A stretch of 64,000 nucleotides of DNA from Segatella copri (GTDB taxonomy: Bacteria; Bacteroidota; Bacteroidia; Bacteroidales; Bacteroidaceae): contig NZ_JAPDUW010000001.1 of the NCBI RefSeq assembly GCF_026015295.1, forward strand, positions 3,247,501-3,311,500, read 5' to 3'. Under the pieces are notes generated by a model. It worked only from the letters and a program-made list of their open reading frames with translations. It searched no databases and was not told the origin of the DNA. Positions 18,326-27,324 of the stretch are shown here, in pieces. Made by a program: the position numbers and the translations under genes. Position 1 is the stretch's first letter. Each line of letters opens with the position of its first letter.

Positions 18326-18333
18326 TACCTTTG
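18326..18333 (+). promoter_or_regulatory. -7 box of the ABC permease operon
   Basis: TACCTTTG, 27 bases before the permease ATG. The best upstream TTTG (18298-18301) is 24 nt away, longer than usual, so the -33 is uncertain. Confidence 0.55.
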
Positions 18334-18360
18334 TGCCCGTAAACCATAAAAGAATAATTT

Positions 18361-19761
18361 ATGTTGAGATTACTTTTAAGGCTTTGGTGGTTGCAGCAGC
18401 GCCGTAACTTCCACAAGCGAGATGCCTTCGTGGCGTGCTACATCATCTTCCTGTATGTGGTGATGGGTGTGAGCTTCTTTCTCAGCTTCACCGAGAATGG
18501 GGGAGAACTTGGGGGCGAAGACATGCCTGCCCTGTTGGGAGCCGGTATCGTTGTCGGTATGCTGATTCCTGACATCATCATGAAGATGGTGATGAAGCGG
18601 GATATTACAGCAATGGATGATTACGTGAAGTCGCGCCCTGTGCCGGAGAAAATCTGGAACAAGTTCCTGCTCACAACCAATCTCGTGAGCTTCTGGAACT
18701 ATGTGCTTCCGGTGCTTATGCTTCCGGTATTTATCTATTTCCTGCCTGTAGGTCAGGTTATTGCCAGCTTCTTTCTGTTTCTGGCATTTTCTTATATTGA
18801 TGGCATCTACATCACTTGCTACCGCAAGGCAACAGAGTGGATTCTGAAATGGCCTTTGATATTGGGATGGATGGGAATGTTTGCCGTGCTGATAGGGTAT
18901 ATGTTTGTGGCTTCCTTCTTCCCGGTATGGATGGGATGGATAGGTATCTTCTTCCTTGCCGGAGCGGTATTCGCCGGACTTACCATCTATCTCTATCACG
19001 AAAAGATTTATAACGAGCAGAAGCAGAAGGTTTCCAGGTTCCGTGGTTTCAGCCATATCAACCTCTTCAGTCTGCAATATATCGGCACATTGAGAGCAAA
19101 GCGTGTCCGTACGATGGTGATTATGATTACCGCCATCTTCCTTTTCGATGCCTATCTCTTTGCCTTGCTCCCGGCAGAAGCGGGACAGGAAATGGGGGAC
19201 AAGGTGGCTATGACTACCCTCTATGTGGCGGGTGCCATCCTGCTGCCATCGGTGGTGTTGTCGCAGTGGACCTTTGGCATTGAGGCAAACTTCTTTCATG
19301 GTTTGATGACCAAGCCTGTCAAGGTTAAACAGATGCTGCAGAATTGCTACTATTATTATATGGTGGTGAGTGCTGTCGCTTTGTTGCTTACCCTTCCGTT
19401 CCTTTTCTTGCAGGTCGGAATCGGAATCCAGGTGCTTATCAGCGGTTTCTGTCTGGCAGTATTCATCAATCTCTTCAATCTGCCTACGGCACTCTTCTCT
19501 TCCCGTCTGGAGATATTCCAGACTTCCATGTTCAGCATGCAGGGAGCGAATCTGAAGATTAATCTTTATGCCATCGCCTTTCTCTTCCCGCTGGCTGGTG
19601 TCTGTGCTGTCTATTATTTCTTCGGTGAGACGGCATGGTTTATCACCTGCGTAACGCTGGCAGTCATCAGCATCGCCATCCATAAATGGTTCATCGCCAA
19701 GATTGCTGCCATCTTCGAGAAGAACAAGTATAAGCGCATGGAGAAGTTCATGGAAAATTAA
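18361..19761 (+). CDS. ABC transporter permease-like membrane protein (DUF5687 type)
   Basis: 466 aa, very hydrophobic, about 10-12 membrane helices with short charged loops such as RDITAMDDYVKSRPVPEKIWNK and a basic loop near 215-245. Nothing catalytic is visible. It resembles the DUF5687 family, usually found directly before an ABC ATPase, as here (36 bases upstream of it). The pair would form an ABC-2-like exporter or a membrane-remodelling transporter; the substrate is unknown. The opposite strand also carries a 466-codon open frame, but that is a by-product of codon bias in a membrane gene. Confidence 0.8.
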   Translation: MLRLLLRLWWLQQRRNFHKRDAFVACYIIFLYVVMGVSFFLSFTENGGELGGEDMPALLGAGIVVGMLIPDIIMKMVMKRDITAMDDYVKSRPVPEKIWNKFLLTTNLVSFWNYVLPVLMLPVFIYFLPVGQVIASFFLFLAFSYIDGIYITCYRKATEWILKWPLILGWMGMFAVLIGYMFVASFFPVWMGWIGIFFLAGAVFAGLTIYLYHEKIYNEQKQKVSRFRGFSHINLFSLQYIGTLRAKRVRTMVIMITAIFLFDAYLFALLPAEAGQEMGDKVAMTTLYVAGAILLPSVVLSQWTFGIEANFFHGLMTKPVKVKQMLQNCYYYYMVVSAVALLLTLPFLFLQVGIGIQVLISGFCLAVFINLFNLPTALFSSRLEIFQTSMFSMQGANLKINLYAIAFLFPLAGVCAVYYFFGETAWFITCVTLAVISIAIHKWFIAKIAAIFEKNKYKRMEKFMEN

Positions 19762-19797
19762 GTAAACATTAAACACTACACATTAAACATAAGAACA

Positions 19798-20508
19798 ATG
19801 GATATCAAGATTCAGAATCTCAAGAAGATATATAATGGCAATACCGTACTCGATATTGATAATCTGGGTGTTGCAAAGGGCGAGCTGATAGGACTCGTAG
19901 GTAATAATGGTGCGGGCAAGACCACCTTGCTCCGTCTGATTCTCGACCTGATTCAGGCTGATGATGGTTTCGTGGAAAGCAATGGACAGAAGGTGAACGA
20001 GAGTGAGACCTGGAAGGAATATACCGGCAGTTACATCGACGGCAGATTCCTCATCGACTTCCTCACCCCTGAGGAATACTTCGATTTCATCGCTGATGTT
20101 TATCACATTGACGATGAAACCCTGCAGGAGCGATTGGCTCAGTTTGAGGGCTTTATGCACGATGAAATCATGGGAACCAAAAAGTATCTCCGCGATTTTT
20201 CTCAGGGCAACCGACAGAAGATTGGCATCATTGGAGCGATGATCATCAATCCGAAGGTTCTTCTCCTAGATGAGCCATTCAACTATCTCGACCCATCTTC
20301 TCAGATGACTATCGCCCACATGATTCAGCGCATCTGCAAGGAGCAGGGCACCACGGTCATCATCTCCAGCCATAACCTCAACTTCGTTGCCGACATCTCC
20401 TCCCGCATCCTCCTGCTGGAGAAAGGCAAGCTGGTGAAGGATCTTCCTAATGCCGATGGTGCTGCCATCGCTGAACTCAACGAGTACTTCGGTATTCAGG
20501 CGGAATAG
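19798..20508 (+). CDS. ABC transporter ATP-binding protein
   Basis: 236 aa, a single nucleotide-binding domain. Walker A is GNNGAGKTT (about 37-45), the signature motif is a variant FSQGNRQKIG, Walker B is VLLLDEPFNYLD, and the switch His is in IISSHNLNF. The signature SQGNR resembles the ABC-2 type drug/bacteriocin exporter group. It is the partner of the preceding permease-like protein and shares its transcript. A terminator follows 34 bases after the stop. Confidence 0.93.
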   Translation: MDIKIQNLKKIYNGNTVLDIDNLGVAKGELIGLVGNNGAGKTTLLRLILDLIQADDGFVESNGQKVNESETWKEYTGSYIDGRFLIDFLTPEEYFDFIADVYHIDDETLQERLAQFEGFMHDEIMGTKKYLRDFSQGNRQKIGIIGAMIINPKVLLLDEPFNYLDPSSQMTIAHMIQRICKEQGTTVIISSHNLNFVADISSRILLLEKGKLVKDLPNADGAAIAELNEYFGIQAE

Positions 20509-20542
20509 CAAACATAATTTACACATAGATAAATCTCTCTCT

Positions 20543-20588
20543 GAATCGCCAGCGAAGCAACAGAATTGCTTCCTGGCGATTCTTTTTT
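20543..20588 (+). terminator. Rho-independent terminator of the ABC operon
   Basis: GAATCGCCAG (20543-20552) pairs with CTGGCGATTC (20573-20582), with extra inner pairing of GAAGCAA and TTGCTTC, followed by six T. Confidence 0.88.
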
Positions 20589-20682
20589 ACTGAACTTTCG
20601 CATATGGTTTAAGAACGGGCTGAAGGTTGCATCAGCGTAGTGTATGAACGAAGAAAAGTTAAAATAATTAAGTTAAATTATA

Positions 20683-20799
20683 AACACGGACAAATTGAAT
20701 TTGTCCGGCTTTTTTGTCCGGGTGTTTGTAAATGGTTAAAAATTCGTGACTTATGGACTGTCGGGCAGTTTGTCCGGACAAATTCAATTTGTCCGTGTT
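20683..20799. repeat. Pair of 26-bp inverted repeats, each itself palindromic
   Basis: The 26 bases 20683-20708 recur as an exact reverse complement at 20774-20799, 65 bases apart. Each copy contains a self-palindrome CGGACAAATT-g/c-AATTTGTCCG. Extra TTGTCCGG pieces occur at 20714-20721. No open reading frame lies between them. Confidence 0.85.
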
Positions 20800-20906
20800 A
20801 TTTTCTTTGCTTTTATCTCTATGTTTTCCACTTCGGAACTCATAGACTTAGGAGTCATAAAACTATGAGTTGTTTTTGTTAACATTGAAATTTTTCGATG
20901 AAAACC

Positions 20907-20938
20907 TTTGCATATATGCATTTTTCTTCGTAACTTCG
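20907..20938 (+). promoter_or_regulatory. Promoter of the AAA-ATPase gene
   Basis: TTTG at 20907-20910, a 20-nt spacer, then TAACTTCG at 20931-20938, one base off the TAnnTTTG consensus. Transcription would begin near 20945, which rules out the in-frame ATG at 20908 and supports the start at 20965. Confidence 0.7.
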
Positions 20939-20964
20939 CAGCGGAATATAAAAAAAGAAAAGCT

Positions 20965-22527
20965 ATGGAAGAGATTAGAAAATATCCGGTGGGCATACAA
21001 ACCTTCTCTGAGATACGAGAAGAAAACTATGTGTATGTGGATAAAACTAAGTATATTGTGGATTTCATAAGAAATGGATCCAAATATCTGTTTCTGAGTC
21101 GCCCAAGACGATTCGGAAAGTCTCTTTTTGTCTCTACGCTTCAGGCTTATTTTGAAGGAAGAAAGAATCTGTTTGATGGGCTTGCCCTTGGGGATTATGA
21201 GAAGGAATGGGTAAAGTATCCGGTTTTTCATTTTGATATGAGTACGGCAAAGCACATGAATCCTGCTGATTTAATCAATGAATTGGAAGGTAAGCTAAGC
21301 CAGTTGGAACAAATCTATGGTACGGAAGATTGGGCTATTAAGGCTAATCAGCGTTTGGAATGTCTGGTAAAACGTGCTTATAAGCAGACGGGGCAGAAGG
21401 TAGTCATTCTCATTGATGAGTATGATGCTCCATTGCTGGATGTCGTGCATGAGAAGGAAAATCTGGTAGAACTCCGTTTGATCATGAAGAACTTCTATAG
21501 TCCTATTAAATACTTGGACCCTTGGTTGCGTTTCGTCTTTATTACTGGTATTACCAAGTTCTCTCAATTAAGTATCTTTAGTGAAATCAACAACCTGGAT
21601 AATATCAGCATGTTCGACCAGTATTCTGCTATCTGCGGTATTAGTAAGACGGAACTTCTGAATGATATGAAGCCAGATGTGGAGTTGTTGGCAAAGCATT
21701 TAGGCAGAACCTTGGAAGAAACAATAGGTGAACTTACGTCATATTATGATGGCTATCATTTCAGTGATAATTCAGAAGATATATTCAATCCTTTCAGTCT
21801 TGTAAAGGCCTTGAAGAATAAAAAGGTTTCGGCTTATTGGTTCAGTTCCGGTACCCCAAGTTATCTCATCAAGACTTTGCAGAAGTATCATGTGGGAGTG
21901 ATGGATATTGAGCAGAAAAGTGTAGGGGTTGATGACTTTGATGTTTCGCCAGAGCAGATGACTTCAGCGCTTCCTTTGCTCTACCAGAGTGGTTATCTTA
22001 CCATCAAGAGGTATAATCCGCTATTGCAATGCTATCAGCTGGACTATCCTAACAGGGAAGTGCGCATAGGAATGTTGAAATCGCTTGCGCCAAACTATCT
22101 GTCTCCAATTCAATTGGATAATAATAGTTTTATCTTTACCTTTCTGGAACAGCTCTATAGCAACAACATGGATGGCGCCTTGCAGAAGATGCAAGCTTAT
22201 CTTGCTAGTATCTCCAACCGTCTGTCTAATAAAAACGAGAAGGATTTTCAAACGGTGTTCTATCTCATCTTCAACCTCTTGGGTGCTTATATTCTGGTGG
22301 AAGAAGATAGTGCAATAGGTAGGGCTGATGCCGTTCTGCACATGCCTGATACTGTGTATGTGATAGAACTGAAATACGATAAGTCGGCAGAAGAGGCTCT
22401 GAGGCAGATAGACGATAAGGGATATCTGATACCTTATTCGGCAGATGGAAAGCGATTGGTTAAAGTGGGAATCAATTATGATAGCCAAAAGCGAACGATT
22501 GGGGATTGGAAGATTGAAGAAACATAA
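20965..22527 (+). CDS. AAA-ATPase-like protein with C-terminal PD-(D/E)XK nuclease domain
   Basis: 520 aa from the ATG at 20965, chosen because the promoter overlaps the more upstream in-frame ATG and because family members start with this [12 protein letters not shown] pattern. Domain one is the AAA-ATPase-like family (PF09820): Walker A variant [10 protein letters not shown] (46-55) and Walker [10 protein letters not shown] (to 154). The C-terminus has a PD-(D/E)XK nuclease core, GRADAVL then [17 protein letters not shown]. This family occurs in many copies in gut Bacteroidota; its role is not established, with defence or mobile-element functions both suggested by the fold. It stands alone with its own promoter and terminator. 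Confidence 0.88.
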   Translation: MEEIRKYPVGIQTFSEIREENYVYVDKTKYIVDFIRNGSKYLFLSRPRRFGKSLFVSTLQAYFEGRKNLFDGLALGDYEKEWVKYPVFHFDMSTAKHMNPADLINELEGKLSQLEQIYGTEDWAIKANQRLECLVKRAYKQTGQKVVILIDEYDAPLLDVVHEKENLVELRLIMKNFYSPIKYLDPWLRFVFITGITKFSQLSIFSEINNLDNISMFDQYSAICGISKTELLNDMKPDVELLAKHLGRTLEETIGELTSYYDGYHFSDNSEDIFNPFSLVKALKNKKVSAYWFSSGTPSYLIKTLQKYHVGVMDIEQKSVGVDDFDVSPEQMTSALPLLYQSGYLTIKRYNPLLQCYQLDYPNREVRIGMLKSLAPNYLSPIQLDNNSFIFTFLEQLYSNNMDGALQKMQAYLASISNRLSNKNEKDFQTVFYLIFNLLGAYILVEEDSAIGRADAVLHMPDTVYVIELKYDKSAEEALRQIDDKGYLIPYSADGKRLVKVGINYDSQKRTIGDWKIEET

Positions 22528-22549
22528 AAATATAGAAGATTTTGAAGGA

Positions 22550-22585
22550 AAGCCTCGGCTACTTTGATGTAGTCGGGGCTTTTTG
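22550..22585 (+). terminator. Rho-independent terminator after the AAA-ATPase gene
   Basis: A 13-bp stem (22550-22562 with 22569-22581, two G-T pairs) with loop TTTGAT, then five T. Confidence 0.88.
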
Positions 22586-22650
22586 AAACTTACATCATTT
22601 TTACATAATAAATTGGGGAAGAAATATTATGTGAGAAATGATGTAAAACG

Positions 22651-22682
22651 TTTGGTGGTTTGAGCAATTTTCGGTAATTTTG
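22651..22682 (+). promoter_or_regulatory. Promoter of GLPGLI module 1
   Basis: TTTG at 22651-22654, exactly 20 nt, then TAATTTTG at 22675-22682: a full consensus promoter. Transcription should start near 22690. Confidence 0.8.
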
Positions 22683-22702
22683 CACCGAGATCATTTTAAT
22701 TA

Positions 22703-22748
22703 ACTGAACCCACTTAAGACAGACCTTACTTTTTAAAGTGGGCTCAGT
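22703..22748 (+). promoter_or_regulatory. Leader hairpin before GLPGLI module 1
   Basis: Arms 22703-22715 and 22736-22748 pair over 12 of 13 positions (one A-C mismatch) around a 20-nt loop. It starts about a dozen bases after the predicted transcription start and ends 42 bases before the ATG, with no T run after it, so it is a leader structure rather than a terminator. Confidence 0.55.
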
Positions 22749-22790
22749 AAATGACAAAGGTGACTCTTTAAACTTAAAGGTTATATTAAT

Positions 22791-23621
22791 ATGGTTGTTA
22801 AGAGATTTATTATAAGTATATCGGTATTATTCTTTTATGCACTTTTATTGCAAGCTAAGAATAACGTGATAGATAGTGGACAATATCTGTGCTCATATTA
22901 TTATTGTTATTCGAAAGATACGATAAAGAATGATGAGAAAGGAGAGGATTTGCTCTTTCTTTCTATCGGAAAGAATGTTTCAAAATGCTATAGTTATTAT
23001 ACTTACCAGTCTGATTCCTTGCAATCTACAGAAGATGGCAAGGCAAAGTTTCGTGCATTGTTTAAAGAAGCGCTTAAGCGAGAAGGGTATATGACTAATT
23101 CTTTTCCACATCGCAGAATGACGGCGTGCGTCTATAAGAATTATCCGCAGAATATGATGACGGTAACGGACGATCTGATGTCTCAGTATTATGAATATAG
23201 TGACAGCCTGGGTGTACAGAATTGGGTTGTAGAAGGTGATAGTATTAAAAACATATTAGGCTATAACTGCCAGAAGGCAACCTGCAGATTCCGTGGTCGC
23301 TCTTGGACGGCATGGTTTGCCTTGGATGTTCCTATGAGTGATGGCCCTTGGAAATTTTGTGGTCTTCCTGGTTTGATTATGGAAGTGTATGACAAGGGGA
23401 GACAGCAATATTTTTGCATCAAGGGATTGCAGAAGGATGCTGGCACGCCTATCGTTTATGATGTTTTCAATAGAAAACGGATAAAGATAGACCGGAAAAC
23501 TTTTCTGAAGTCTGAATATAATTATTTTCATAATCAAAATAGCATAGACGAGGCTACGTCAGGTATATCCTTAGGTCTGTCAGACGAAAAACGTAACTAT
23601 GACTTGATAGAAAGAGAATAG
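22791..23621 (+). CDS. GLPGLI-family exported protein, copy 1
   Basis: 276 aa, signal peptide cut near residue 22. The GLPGLI family signature is intact, FCGLPGLIMEVYD (about 205-217), preceded by the conserved CQKATCRFRGRSWTAWFALDVPMSDGPWKF region. The family (TIGR01200) is confined to Bacteroidota and has no known activity; members are secreted to the periplasm or beyond. This copy is followed 37 bases later by a close paralogue and then an outer membrane barrel protein, all on one transcript from 22690. Tandem duplication is clear: both keep the YSYYTYQ block and the same signature block. Local base composition is more AT-rich than the neighbouring core genes. Confidence 0.9.
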   Translation: MVVKRFIISISVLFFYALLLQAKNNVIDSGQYLCSYYYCYSKDTIKNDEKGEDLLFLSIGKNVSKCYSYYTYQSDSLQSTEDGKAKFRALFKEALKREGYMTNSFPHRRMTACVYKNYPQNMMTVTDDLMSQYYEYSDSLGVQNWVVEGDSIKNILGYNCQKATCRFRGRSWTAWFALDVPMSDGPWKFCGLPGLIMEVYDKGRQQYFCIKGLQKDAGTPIVYDVFNRKRIKIDRKTFLKSEYNYFHNQNSIDEATSGISLGLSDEKRNYDLIERE

Positions 23622-23658
23622 AATCAAAGAGTATCTTTATTTTAAACAAGGAAAGGTT

Positions 23659-24501
23659 ATGGCGAGAAAGTGTTTCATATTTCTATTTTTAACTTTTTAT
23701 CTTATTGGTTTTGCCCAAAATAAAAAGATAGATACGGCTAATATGCTGTGTAGCTATGTATATGAATATCTTACGGATACGCTGTCTGGAGAACAACAGC
23801 GCAAGGAAGACTTGCTCTATCTGCAAATCGGAGCGGAGTGTTCTAAATGCTATAGCTATTATACTTATCAGTGTGATTCTCTGATGGCTTCTCCTAATGG
23901 CGATAAACTATGGGATAGCTTCTTGGCTGAAGCTGTTGGAAAAGGATTGAAAGGAAAGCAATTACACAATGCCATACCACATCGCAGAATGTCTGCAACC
24001 ATCTACAAGAATTATCCGCAAGGAAAGATAACTGTTACCGACTTCTTGCTGGGACTATATTACCTTTATGAAGATGCTTTAAACTCACAGGAGTGGAATA
24101 TAGAAAGTGACAGCATGAAGGTTGTTCTTGGACATGAATGTCAAAAGGCTACTTGTAGTTTCAGGGGAAGAAAATGGACAGCTTGGTTTGCCTTGGATGT
24201 TCCTGTAAGTGATGGACCTTTGAAATTCTGTGGTCTCCCTGGGTTAATCATGGAAGTATATGATAGAGGAAAGCAATACTACTTTTGTATTAATGGAATG
24301 CAACAGGTTAGTGCAACACCAATCACTTTTGGTATATTAGATAAAGATTTTAAACATTTTCAGAAAACAGATAGAAAAGACTTCTTGTTATCAAAGTATA
24401 GATATTTGAGGAATCAAAATAGTATAAATGAGGCTTCTACAGGTATCTCTCTAGGTAGCGTGGATGAAGCTCTAAAATATGATCTGATAGAAAAAGAATA
24501 A
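23659..24501 (+). CDS. GLPGLI-family exported protein, copy 2
   Basis: 280 aa, signal peptide ending near residue 19 (GFAQ). Signature FCGLPGLIMEVYD with the preceding CQKATCSFRGRKWTAWFALDVPVSDGP block, nearly the same as copy 1. The two proteins align along their whole length with few gaps and share their last residues (DLIE-x-E), so they arose by duplication. It lies 47 bases before the barrel protein. Function unknown; the shared operon suggests the two GLPGLI proteins are cargo, chaperones or partners of the barrel. Confidence 0.9.
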   Translation: MARKCFIFLFLTFYLIGFAQNKKIDTANMLCSYVYEYLTDTLSGEQQRKEDLLYLQIGAECSKCYSYYTYQCDSLMASPNGDKLWDSFLAEAVGKGLKGKQLHNAIPHRRMSATIYKNYPQGKITVTDFLLGLYYLYEDALNSQEWNIESDSMKVVLGHECQKATCSFRGRKWTAWFALDVPVSDGPLKFCGLPGLIMEVYDRGKQYYFCINGMQQVSATPITFGILDKDFKHFQKTDRKDFLLSKYRYLRNQNSINEASTGISLGSVDEALKYDLIEKE

Positions 24502-24548
24502 GTATCAACGTAAAGAGAGAACGGATTGGTTTCTCAAGAAGATAATTT

Positions 24549-27185
24549 ATGAAGCAACTGTTTTTATATCTGTGGTTTATCTGTATGAGCACTTTGACCT
24601 ATGCCCAGCAAGTCACTTTGTCGGGTAAGGTGGAAGATGCCTATACGGGCAACGGACTGCAGGGGGTGATGGTTACCATCCGACCTGCTGCCGGCAATAG
24701 AATCCTGAAGTTTACCAAGACGCAGGCAGATGGAAGTTTCCTGCTGTCGCTCAATGCTATTCCGGATGGTCGTAACGTGCTGCATTTCTCGATGATGGGA
24801 TATGCTACGAAAGTTATCCCCTTATCAAAGGATACTACCCAATATCATGTGCTCCTGACGGAGCAGGCTACAAAGCTGAAGGATGTTGTGGTGAAGGCTC
24901 CAAGCATCCGGCAGCGAGGCGATACCATCTCCTACAATGTGGCAAGCTTTGCCGATGCCAACGACAAGAGTCTGGCTGATGTCTTGAAGAAGATGCCGGG
25001 AATGGAGGTGTCGGACAAGGGAGAAATCAAATATAACGGCAAAGCTATCAACAAGTTTTATATCGAAGGACATGATATGCTCGGCGGCCGCTATTCCATC
25101 GCCACCAACAATATCCATCAGAAGGATGTCGGTTCGGTAGAGGTGATGACCAATCATCAACCTATCAAGGCTTTGGAAGATATGTCGTTTTCGCAAGACC
25201 CTGCCATCAACATCAAACTGAAGGAATCTGCCAAGAGTCGTCTGGTAGGAACGTTGAAGGCAGGTGGCGGTATGGAGCAGAAGAAAGGGGAGAAGTTTGG
25301 TAAGCTGAATGTCTGGGAAGGCGAGATGTCGTTGATGCGCTTTGCCAAGAAAGCCCAGTCACTCAATACCTTCAAGAGTAATAATATAGGTACGGATGTA
25401 ACCGGTGAGGGCAATCTCCTCTTTTCGGATGATGGCACTGGAGTGATGAGAAATTCTTATAATCTGAAAGATTACGTGAATGTTACGCCCGACCAGCTGA
25501 CGGATATTTCAGACAGCCGTGTGCGTAAGAACCAGACCCATGTTTTCACAACCAATAATCTCTGGGTGTTAGGCAAAAATACAGATTTGTCTTCTCAGAT
25601 AGTCTATACCCATGACCGTCTTCTTTCTTCCTCATTCAGTAATACCCAGTATTTTCTGAATGATTCAACCATTTATGATGTAGAGGATGAACAGGCTAAA
25701 CAGAAGCAGAACAGATTGGTTGCCGACTTTACGCTGACTTCGAATGGCGAAAAGGCGTATGTCGCCAATCAGCTTTCCGCCGACCTGGCCTGGAATGATG
25801 TCATGATGGATATTGCCGGCTCTTATCCTAATCATCAGCAGGTCAAGATGCCGAAATATAAAGTATCAGACAAGCTGGAACTGTTGCATCGGAGTGGTAA
25901 ACGAACCTATACCTTTAACACGTATAATGCTTATATGGTGAATCCGCACTCTCTGTCTGTTGATAATTCGCAGCAAACGGCTTATCAAAGCGTTCGTTCG
26001 GCAGCATTCTTCAGTCATACCAATACTTCGCTCGGCTTTTTCCTCAAGCCTTTTACCGTAATGATGAAGGTTGGCTTGCAGGTATTGAGCAGAACGATGA
26101 AGAGTCATCTGGAGGAAGTGCCCGATTCCCTGGGCAATATGCGCAATCAGATAGGCATGACCTTCTTCCGTGCCTATGCATCGCCGGAGGCAGAGTATAA
26201 CCAGGGTGGCTGGCATATCCGTTTCCAGATGCCCATCACCTTTACACCTTATTATTATAATGATAAGTTGATGGGAGCGAAAGAGAATACCAGCAAGACA
26301 CAGGTTGCTCCTCAACTCAGTGTGAGCTATTTCCTCACCGCCCGTTTGCAGGCTACGCTTTCCGGTGGAATCGCTCAGCGGGAAGTGGATGAACAGAATT
26401 TCTATCAGGGACTGCTGATGCGTGATTACCGTAATCTTTATACGGGTTTTGTGGATTATACCGCCGACAAGGGCAAGCATGTTTCCTTCAACATCAACTA
26501 TAAGCGTCCTCTTGCTACCATCTTTGCCAATGCCTACATCCGCAAGAGCTGGTCTGACAGTCATCTTACGGTGGCTCGTGATTTTGTGGGTGATTATATC
26601 ATCAACTCCTATTTCTCCAACAGCAGCAGTTCTGAAAACCTGATGGCTGGTGGAAAGGTAAGTAAGGGATTGGGATTCATGCATGGACTCGTTAGCGTAG
26701 GTTTTGATTATCTGAGGTTTGATGGCTTCCTGCGTCAGAACGATTCTCCTTCAGCCTATTCATCTGATAACTATATGTTGTCGGCAAAATGGAGTGGTCG
26801 TCCTGTGGATTGGTTCAATTTCACCTATGAGCTGAACTGGGATAAGGATAAGATGGTATTGAAGAATTTGGGTTTCGATTCTTCCTCTACCAATCTTGCC
26901 CAGAATCTCACTTTCAACTTCCAGCCATTGAAGTCATGGTTCATCAAGTTGCATGGAGAGCATTATCGCAATCAGATAGCAGATCATCAGCACAAAAATC
27001 TTACTCTTGCCGATGCATCCACCAGTTATGGCTTCAGGAATGGTATGGAGTTGAGCCTGACTGCGCTTAATCTTTTCAATCAGCGCACCTACGGTTATAC
27101 CGTTTATTCTGGGTTGACCCGTACGAGCAAGGAGTATCAGTTGCGAGGTAGGACAATACTGATGTCTATATTCTTTCATTTTTGA
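24549..27185 (+). CDS. Outer membrane beta-barrel protein, TonB-receptor-like, GLPGLI partner 1
   Basis: 878 aa with signal peptide (to about residue 20), a carboxypeptidase-regulatory-like beta-sandwich (about 22-100, LSGKVEDAYTG through MMGYATKV), a plug-like domain (about 110-225, containing DTISYNVASFADANDKSLADVLKKMPG split over two blocks) and a long barrel ending in Phe (IFFHF). It differs from SusC in lacking the SusC signature and a clear TonB box, and no SusD follows. It is related to the second such protein at 34901-32349, which shares the D-V-L-K-K-x-P-G, Y-N-G-K-x-I-N and Q-P-I-K-A-L blocks. Probable role: outer membrane transport or assembly linked to the GLPGLI proteins. Confidence 0.88.
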   Translation: MKQLFLYLWFICMSTLTYAQQVTLSGKVEDAYTGNGLQGVMVTIRPAAGNRILKFTKTQADGSFLLSLNAIPDGRNVLHFSMMGYATKVIPLSKDTTQYHVLLTEQATKLKDVVVKAPSIRQRGDTISYNVASFADANDKSLADVLKKMPGMEVSDKGEIKYNGKAINKFYIEGHDMLGGRYSIATNNIHQKDVGSVEVMTNHQPIKALEDMSFSQDPAINIKLKESAKSRLVGTLKAGGGMEQKKGEKFGKLNVWEGEMSLMRFAKKAQSLNTFKSNNIGTDVTGEGNLLFSDDGTGVMRNSYNLKDYVNVTPDQLTDISDSRVRKNQTHVFTTNNLWVLGKNTDLSSQIVYTHDRLLSSSFSNTQYFLNDSTIYDVEDEQAKQKQNRLVADFTLTSNGEKAYVANQLSADLAWNDVMMDIAGSYPNHQQVKMPKYKVSDKLELLHRSGKRTYTFNTYNAYMVNPHSLSVDNSQQTAYQSVRSAAFFSHTNTSLGFFLKPFTVMMKVGLQVLSRTMKSHLEEVPDSLGNMRNQIGMTFFRAYASPEAEYNQGGWHIRFQMPITFTPYYYNDKLMGAKENTSKTQVAPQLSVSYFLTARLQATLSGGIAQREVDEQNFYQGLLMRDYRNLYTGFVDYTADKGKHVSFNINYKRPLATIFANAYIRKSWSDSHLTVARDFVGDYIINSYFSNSSSSENLMAGGKVSKGLGFMHGLVSVGFDYLRFDGFLRQNDSPSAYSSDNYMLSAKWSGRPVDWFNFTYELNWDKDKMVLKNLGFDSSSTNLAQNLTFNFQPLKSWFIKLHGEHYRNQIADHQHKNLTLADASTSYGFRNGMELSLTALNLFNQRTYGYTVYSGLTRTSKEYQLRGRTILMSIFFHF

Positions 27186-27290
27186 TGATGGAGGCAACAT
27201 TTCTGCCGTTTCTGAAAAGAATTTCCGGTAGATTTGGTTAAATATCAAAAATTATAAATGTAATTGTAATAAGAGTATTTATAATTTTTG

Positions 27291-27298
27291 TACCTTTG
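27291..27298 (+). promoter_or_regulatory. -7 box of trmB
   Basis: TACCTTTG 26 bases before the trmB ATG; no good TTTG at the normal distance. Confidence 0.55.
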
Positions 27299-27324
27299 CA
27301 CCCAAACGAAGAAAAAAAGAATCA

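Larger units (their letters stand above)
20509..20964. other. 456-base gap with terminator, inverted repeats and a promoter
   Basis: No gene is visible. It holds the ABC operon terminator (20543-20588), a pair of 26-bp inverted repeats (20683-20799), a 9-bp hairpin followed by a T-rich stretch (AACTCATAG 20837-20845, CTATGAGTT 20863-20871) and the promoter of the next gene (20907-20938). Confidence 0.7.

Noticed and set aside
18376..19776. 466-codon open frame on the minus strand opposite the ABC permease
   Set aside because: The plus-strand frame has membrane helices, a promoter and an ABC partner. The reverse translation is rich in His, Gln, Arg and Asp without any domain, as expected from the complement of a membrane gene.
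20683..20799. Miniature transposon (MITE)
   Set aside because: No target-site duplication is visible on either side, and no matching transposase or second copy is in the window, so it is reported only as a repeat of unknown origin.
20908..20964. Upstream start for the AAA-ATPase gene
   Set aside because: The ATG at 20908 lies between the -33 and -7 boxes, so it would not be transcribed; the family's usual N-terminus begins at 20965.
22791..24501. Frameshifted single gene instead of two GLPGLI genes
   Set aside because: Each copy has its own signal peptide, full signature and stop, with 37 bases between them; they are tandem paralogues.
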